From: CAZKUR01 sp964556005 | GTDB taxonomy: Bacteria; Bacteroidota; Ignavibacteria; Ignavibacteriales; Ignavibacteriaceae | Length of the DNA stretch: 18,739 nucleotides | Assembly: GCA_964556005.1 (NCBI GenBank) | Contig: CAZKUR010000076.1 | Location: 1-18,739, forward strand | Reading direction: 5' to 3' | Part shown: in pieces, positions 15,516 to 18,739 of the stretch | Layout: the number at the start of each line of letters is the position of its first letter | Position numbering within the stretch: position 1 is the stretch's first letter | Translations under genes and position numbers: made by a program | The notes under the pieces: generated by a model | Seen by the model: only the letters and a program-made list of their open reading frames with translations | Told to the model about the DNA's origin: nothing | Databases searched by the model: none

Positions 15516-15600
15516 CCTTTATTTTTTAGTCAATTATATAAGATGGATTCTTTATGTTTTGGAGTAGTATGACTTTTTTATTCGGCTGGTTAATATAAAT

Positions 15601-15629
15601 AAACCCGGTCTCAAGGTGAAACCGGGTTT
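15601..15629 (-). terminator. Terminator downstream of the RND permease
   Basis: The perfect 9-bp inverted repeat AAACCCGGT (15601-15609) / ACCGGGTTT (15621-15629) with an 11-nt loop starts 20 bp after the permease stop codon. On the minus strand it is followed by ATTTATATTA, so the T-tract is imperfect but U-rich. It probably ends the efflux operon. Confidence 0.75.
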
Positions 15630-15648
15630 ATGATAATTAATTCGATGA

Positions 15649-18600
15649 TCAAATTTTATCTACTATGTGAACTTTTGCTTTTGAGGTTAAGTAATAAAAT
15701 GCGGGAATTACAAATAAAGTTAAAATTGTTGAAACAGCGAGACCGCCGATAGCTACTACCCCAAGGGGGATTCTCATTTCTTTTCCGGCGTCGCCTATTC
15801 CAAGTGCAAGAGGAAGCATCCCGAGTATGATAGCAGTTGTCGCCATTATCTGCGGTTTTAATTTTACGGGACAAGCTTCCATTAAAGCATCTTTAGGAAG
15901 ATATCCTTGTTCACGCCTTAACTGGTTTGTATAATCCAAAATTAAAATTGCATTATTAACAACAATACCGATAAGCATTATTATCGCCATCATCGAGGTA
16001 ATACTAAATGCAATGTTCGTCATGTAAAGAGATAGTATAACACCGATCATTGCCAGAACAACAGTTAACATAATCATAAGCGGCTGCCAGAAACTTTCGA
16101 GTATTGCGGCTAAAAGCATATAGGTTAAGAGAACTGCCAGGAAGAATGCAAAAATCATATCGGTAACCATATCATTCATCATTTGAACATTGCCTCCCCA
16201 CTTTATGCTGTACCCGGGAGGAAAATTTATAGTCGCAAGCCTGTTTCCGATTTCGGTTGTAACATTTCCAAGCGGAACTCCTTTTGCCGGTGAACCGGTA
16301 AATGTTATTGTGGTAAATTTATCCCTATGCAAAATTTTTGTATAACCTCGCGTAAACCTCACATCTGCAATCTGCGATAATCTTAAAGCACCTGCGATTG
16401 GAGAAACAACAGTTATATTTCCAATATCTTCCGGTGTTCTAACAGAATTATCATTCAGAGTTACTGTTATATCATATTCATTTCCAAATTCCCTGTATTT
16501 GGAAGATAATATTCCCTCAACAGAAGAACGCAAGGTTAAAGCAAGGTCGGAAACAGTTAGGCCTGCTTCTGTAACTTTTTCACGATCGGGGAATACAGTA
16601 ATTTCAGGTTTTCCGGCACGCGAAGATTGATCGAGATTTATTAATCCCGGTACATCTTTTATTTTTGTCATTATATCATTTTTAAGCTCTTCAAGTTTAT
16701 CGAGATCCTGTCCAAGCAGATAAAACTGAACCTGTGCACCGGGACCTCCGACATGAGAACCGAGATCAACTTTTATTTTTGCATTTGGAATATCCGCCAA
16801 TTCTTTTACAAATACAGAAACCATATCCTGTACACCAACATCTCTTTTTTTAACATCAACAAGTTGAATATTCATCGCGGCCATGTTTGTACCGATGTCG
16901 AGATCGCTGACTTTTCCCAAATCGGTAATCATATGAGTTACTTCTTGATGTTTCTGAACTCTTTTTTCTATTTCATCAAGAACCTTTGCAGTTGCATCTA
17001 AATTATAACCTTCAGGCAATTCAACTTCAACTCTAATTTTTCCATCATCCATCGGAGACATAAATTCAAAACCAAGTTTCGGCCCAAGAGTCATCATCAC
17101 AATTAGAAATATTACAAATGTTCCAAGCACGGTAATAATGCTTGTCTTTTTATTTTGAAGAACCCATCCCAGCATGTTCTTATAAATCTGAGTCGACTTT
17201 TCCTCCATTTTTTCAAACCATAATGCAAATCTATTTTTCTTTTTCTTTTCTTCCGGTAATATTATTGAAGCTAACATTGGCGTTAACGTGAATGACATTA
17301 TTAAAGAAAAGATAGTTGCAAAAACTGCAGCGAGAGCCAATTCTTTCAGCCACTGACCAACTAATGAAGACATATTTGCAATCGGCAGAAAAACGACAAG
17401 ATTTGTTAGTGTCGATGCAAGTACCGCTACCATTACTTCCGAAGTACCTTTAAATGCAGCTTCTTTATTCTTCTTACCAAGCTTTTTATATCTAAATATA
17501 TTTTCGATTACTACTATAGAATTCGCAACAAGAACACCCACAGATACAGACAACCCCATCAACGTCATCATATTTAAAGTCAGCCCGAAAGCTTTCAATA
17601 AAAAGAAAGTTGAGATAATAGAAGTAGGCATTGAAAGAGCAACGATAATTGTCGAACGCAAATCGTGAAGAAATAAAAGCAGAACAATAGCAGTAAACAA
17701 TACTCCAAGATAAACGTTGCTCATCGTATCATTAACGCTGCTTTTAACAAACCCGGATTCATCATTTACAATTTCAAGATTGGTTCCGGGCGGCAACGAA
17801 GCTTTTATATCCGGCAATGCATTCCTAATTCCGTCTGCAACTTTAACAACGTTTCCTTCGGCACTTTTTACAATTCCCATCCGCACAACATTTTCATCTT
17901 TTTCTTTGGTAACATTGTCAAAATAAACTGCCCTTTGCCTAATATCTTTTCCGGCATCCAGAACCTCTGCAAACTGTCGAAGTTTTTTCAGACCAAAGGG
18001 TGTTTGAACCGGCATATTCTTCATTGTTTCAACATCAGCATACTCTCCTTTCATCCTTACTGTATATTCCTGGTCTCTTATTTTAAAGTAGCCTCCGGGA
18101 ATATCCATATTATGAGCTTTCAGAATTTGTAGAAGCTGCGGTAATGAGATGTTATTCTCAAAAGCAGTTTTATTATCAAGAACTACCCTTACCTCTCTTT
18201 CCTGCCCGCCCGTTATATCGACTTTTGCAACGCCTTCGATTTGAGAGAACCTGTCTTTCAAATTTTTATCCGCTATTTCATATAATTCTCTCGGGTCGAG
18301 ATTTCCGCTTAAGACTACATCAACAACCGGAAAAGATTTCAAGTCAACTTTTTGTACGATCGGGAGTTCCGCATCTTCAGGAAGATCATTTATTATTTCA
18401 TCGACTTTATCTTTTACCTCCTGGTTTGCAACATCCACACTTTTCTTTAATTTAAATTCGATGATTACAATTGATAGTCCGTCAAGAGAATAAGATTCAA
18501 CGCGTTCAATCTGACTAATGGTAGAAACAGCTTCTTCCAGTTTTTTGCTGATTAATATTTCAATTTCTTTAGGACCTGCACCCGGGTAAACAGTAGAGAT

Positions 18601-18738
18601 TGTCACATATGGTATTTCAACATCGGGCTCAAGATTTAAGTTTAATGTAAAATACGCTAAGACACCAAATATGAGGAATACCATTATTCCCATGGTTGTC
18701 ATTACCGGCCTGTTTATTGAAACTTTTGCAAGAAACAT
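15649..18738 (-). CDS. HAE1-type RND efflux permease with altered proton-relay residues
   Basis: A complete 1029-residue resistance-nodulation-division permease. The ATG at 18738 gives the standard N-terminus MFLAKVSINRPV, one base from the window end, so no ribosome site can be seen. Helix 1 is at about 13-31; porter domains (about 40-330 and 560-850) alternate with helix blocks (340-495, 530-550, 855-1015). TM4 reads VGVLVANSIVVIENI: the Asp-Asp pair of AcrB (407/408) is Ala405-Asn406. TM10 reads IGIVVNNAILILDY: the AcrB Lys940 position is Asn928. VxNN in TM10 is common in the AcrB-distant HAE1 branch, but that branch usually keeps one Asp in TM4. Partners (membrane-fusion protein, TolC-like channel) should lie beyond the right edge. 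A terminator follows at 15601-15629. The substrate is unknown. Confidence 0.93.
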   Translation of the reverse strand: MFLAKVSINRPVMTTMGIMVFLIFGVLAYFTLNLNLEPDVEIPYVTISTVYPGAGPKEIEILISKKLEEAVSTISQIERVESYSLDGLSIVIIEFKLKKSVDVANQEVKDKVDEIINDLPEDAELPIVQKVDLKSFPVVDVVLSGNLDPRELYEIADKNLKDRFSQIEGVAKVDITGGQEREVRVVLDNKTAFENNISLPQLLQILKAHNMDIPGGYFKIRDQEYTVRMKGEYADVETMKNMPVQTPFGLKKLRQFAEVLDAGKDIRQRAVYFDNVTKEKDENVVRMGIVKSAEGNVVKVADGIRNALPDIKASLPPGTNLEIVNDESGFVKSSVNDTMSNVYLGVLFTAIVLLLFLHDLRSTIIVALSMPTSIISTFFLLKAFGLTLNMMTLMGLSVSVGVLVANSIVVIENIFRYKKLGKKNKEAAFKGTSEVMVAVLASTLTNLVVFLPIANMSSLVGQWLKELALAAVFATIFSLIMSFTLTPMLASIILPEEKKKKNRFALWFEKMEEKSTQIYKNMLGWVLQNKKTSIITVLGTFVIFLIVMMTLGPKLGFEFMSPMDDGKIRVEVELPEGYNLDATAKVLDEIEKRVQKHQEVTHMITDLGKVSDLDIGTNMAAMNIQLVDVKKRDVGVQDMVSVFVKELADIPNAKIKVDLGSHVGGPGAQVQFYLLGQDLDKLEELKNDIMTKIKDVPGLINLDQSSRAGKPEITVFPDREKVTEAGLTVSDLALTLRSSVEGILSSKYREFGNEYDITVTLNDNSVRTPEDIGNITVVSPIAGALRLSQIADVRFTRGYTKILHRDKFTTITFTGSPAKGVPLGNVTTEIGNRLATINFPPGYSIKWGGNVQMMNDMVTDMIFAFFLAVLLTYMLLAAILESFWQPLMIMLTVVLAMIGVILSLYMTNIAFSITSMMAIIMLIGIVVNNAILILDYTNQLRREQGYLPKDALMEACPVKLKPQIMATTAIILGMLPLALGIGDAGKEMRIPLGVVAIGGLAVSTILTLFVIPAFYYLTSKAKVHIVDKI

Positions 18739-18739
18739 A

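Noticed and set aside
1..18739. CRISPR array, insertion sequence, integrase or phage genes
   Set aside because: I saw no regularly spaced repeats, no transposase or integrase motifs and no phage structural genes on either strand.

Overview
The window is AT-rich DNA from a Gram-negative bacterium. Supporting signs are a beta-barrel protein with a C-terminal Phe, two lipobox lipoproteins and an RND pump. AT-richness, usable Shine-Dalgarno sites, and a promoter that fits both the sigma70 form and the Bacteroidota TAnnTTTG form point to the Bacteroidota/Chlorobi/Ignavibacteria group. That placement is inference. Every confident protein gene is on the minus strand. The one good plus-strand transcript is a small RNA.

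Left half, read in transcription order from about 8640 down to 78. A GbsR/MarR-type repressor gene (7946-8455) is preceded by a 22-codon leader ORF. It is followed by FabG-like reductase, FabH-like enzyme, Spinster-type MFS transporter, acyl-CoA ligase, lipoprotein, intrinsic terminator, outer-membrane barrel and lipoprotein alpha/beta hydrolase. Gaps are 9 to 16 bp or overlaps, apart from the terminator between lipoprotein and barrel. Two copies of an 18-bp palindrome, GTTTGAAATATTTCAAAC (one perfect, one with a single change), lie upstream of the repressor unit and upstream of the reductase gene. They look like the repressor's operators. The set reads as an uptake-and-activation pathway for a lipid-like or ester carboxylic acid: barrel for entry, surface or periplasmic esterase, MFS for inner-membrane transport, CoA ligase, then a reductase and a KASIII-fold enzyme. 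The KASIII-fold protein keeps its Cys but has Thr and Tyr where FabH has His and Asn, so it is probably not a normal decarboxylating synthase.

Middle (8642-10845). An SRPBCC/AHSA1 gene is preceded by its usual ArsR-type partner, which here carries an in-frame TAG at codon 23. Next come a DUF1648 (SdpI-like) membrane protein and a DltE-like short-chain dehydrogenase.

Right half. A 1095-residue hybrid histidine kinase (11208-14495) has a periplasmic sensor, three PAS domains, a kinase core and a receiver. A 1.15-kb gene-free stretch follows. It holds a candidate roughly 85-nt plus-strand small RNA with its own promoter, two hairpins with C-rich loops and an intrinsic terminator, then a hairpin-rich intergenic repeat-like stretch and a terminator for the next gene. 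The window ends with a complete HAE1-type RND permease (15649-18738) whose usual TM4 Asp pair and TM10 Lys are replaced.
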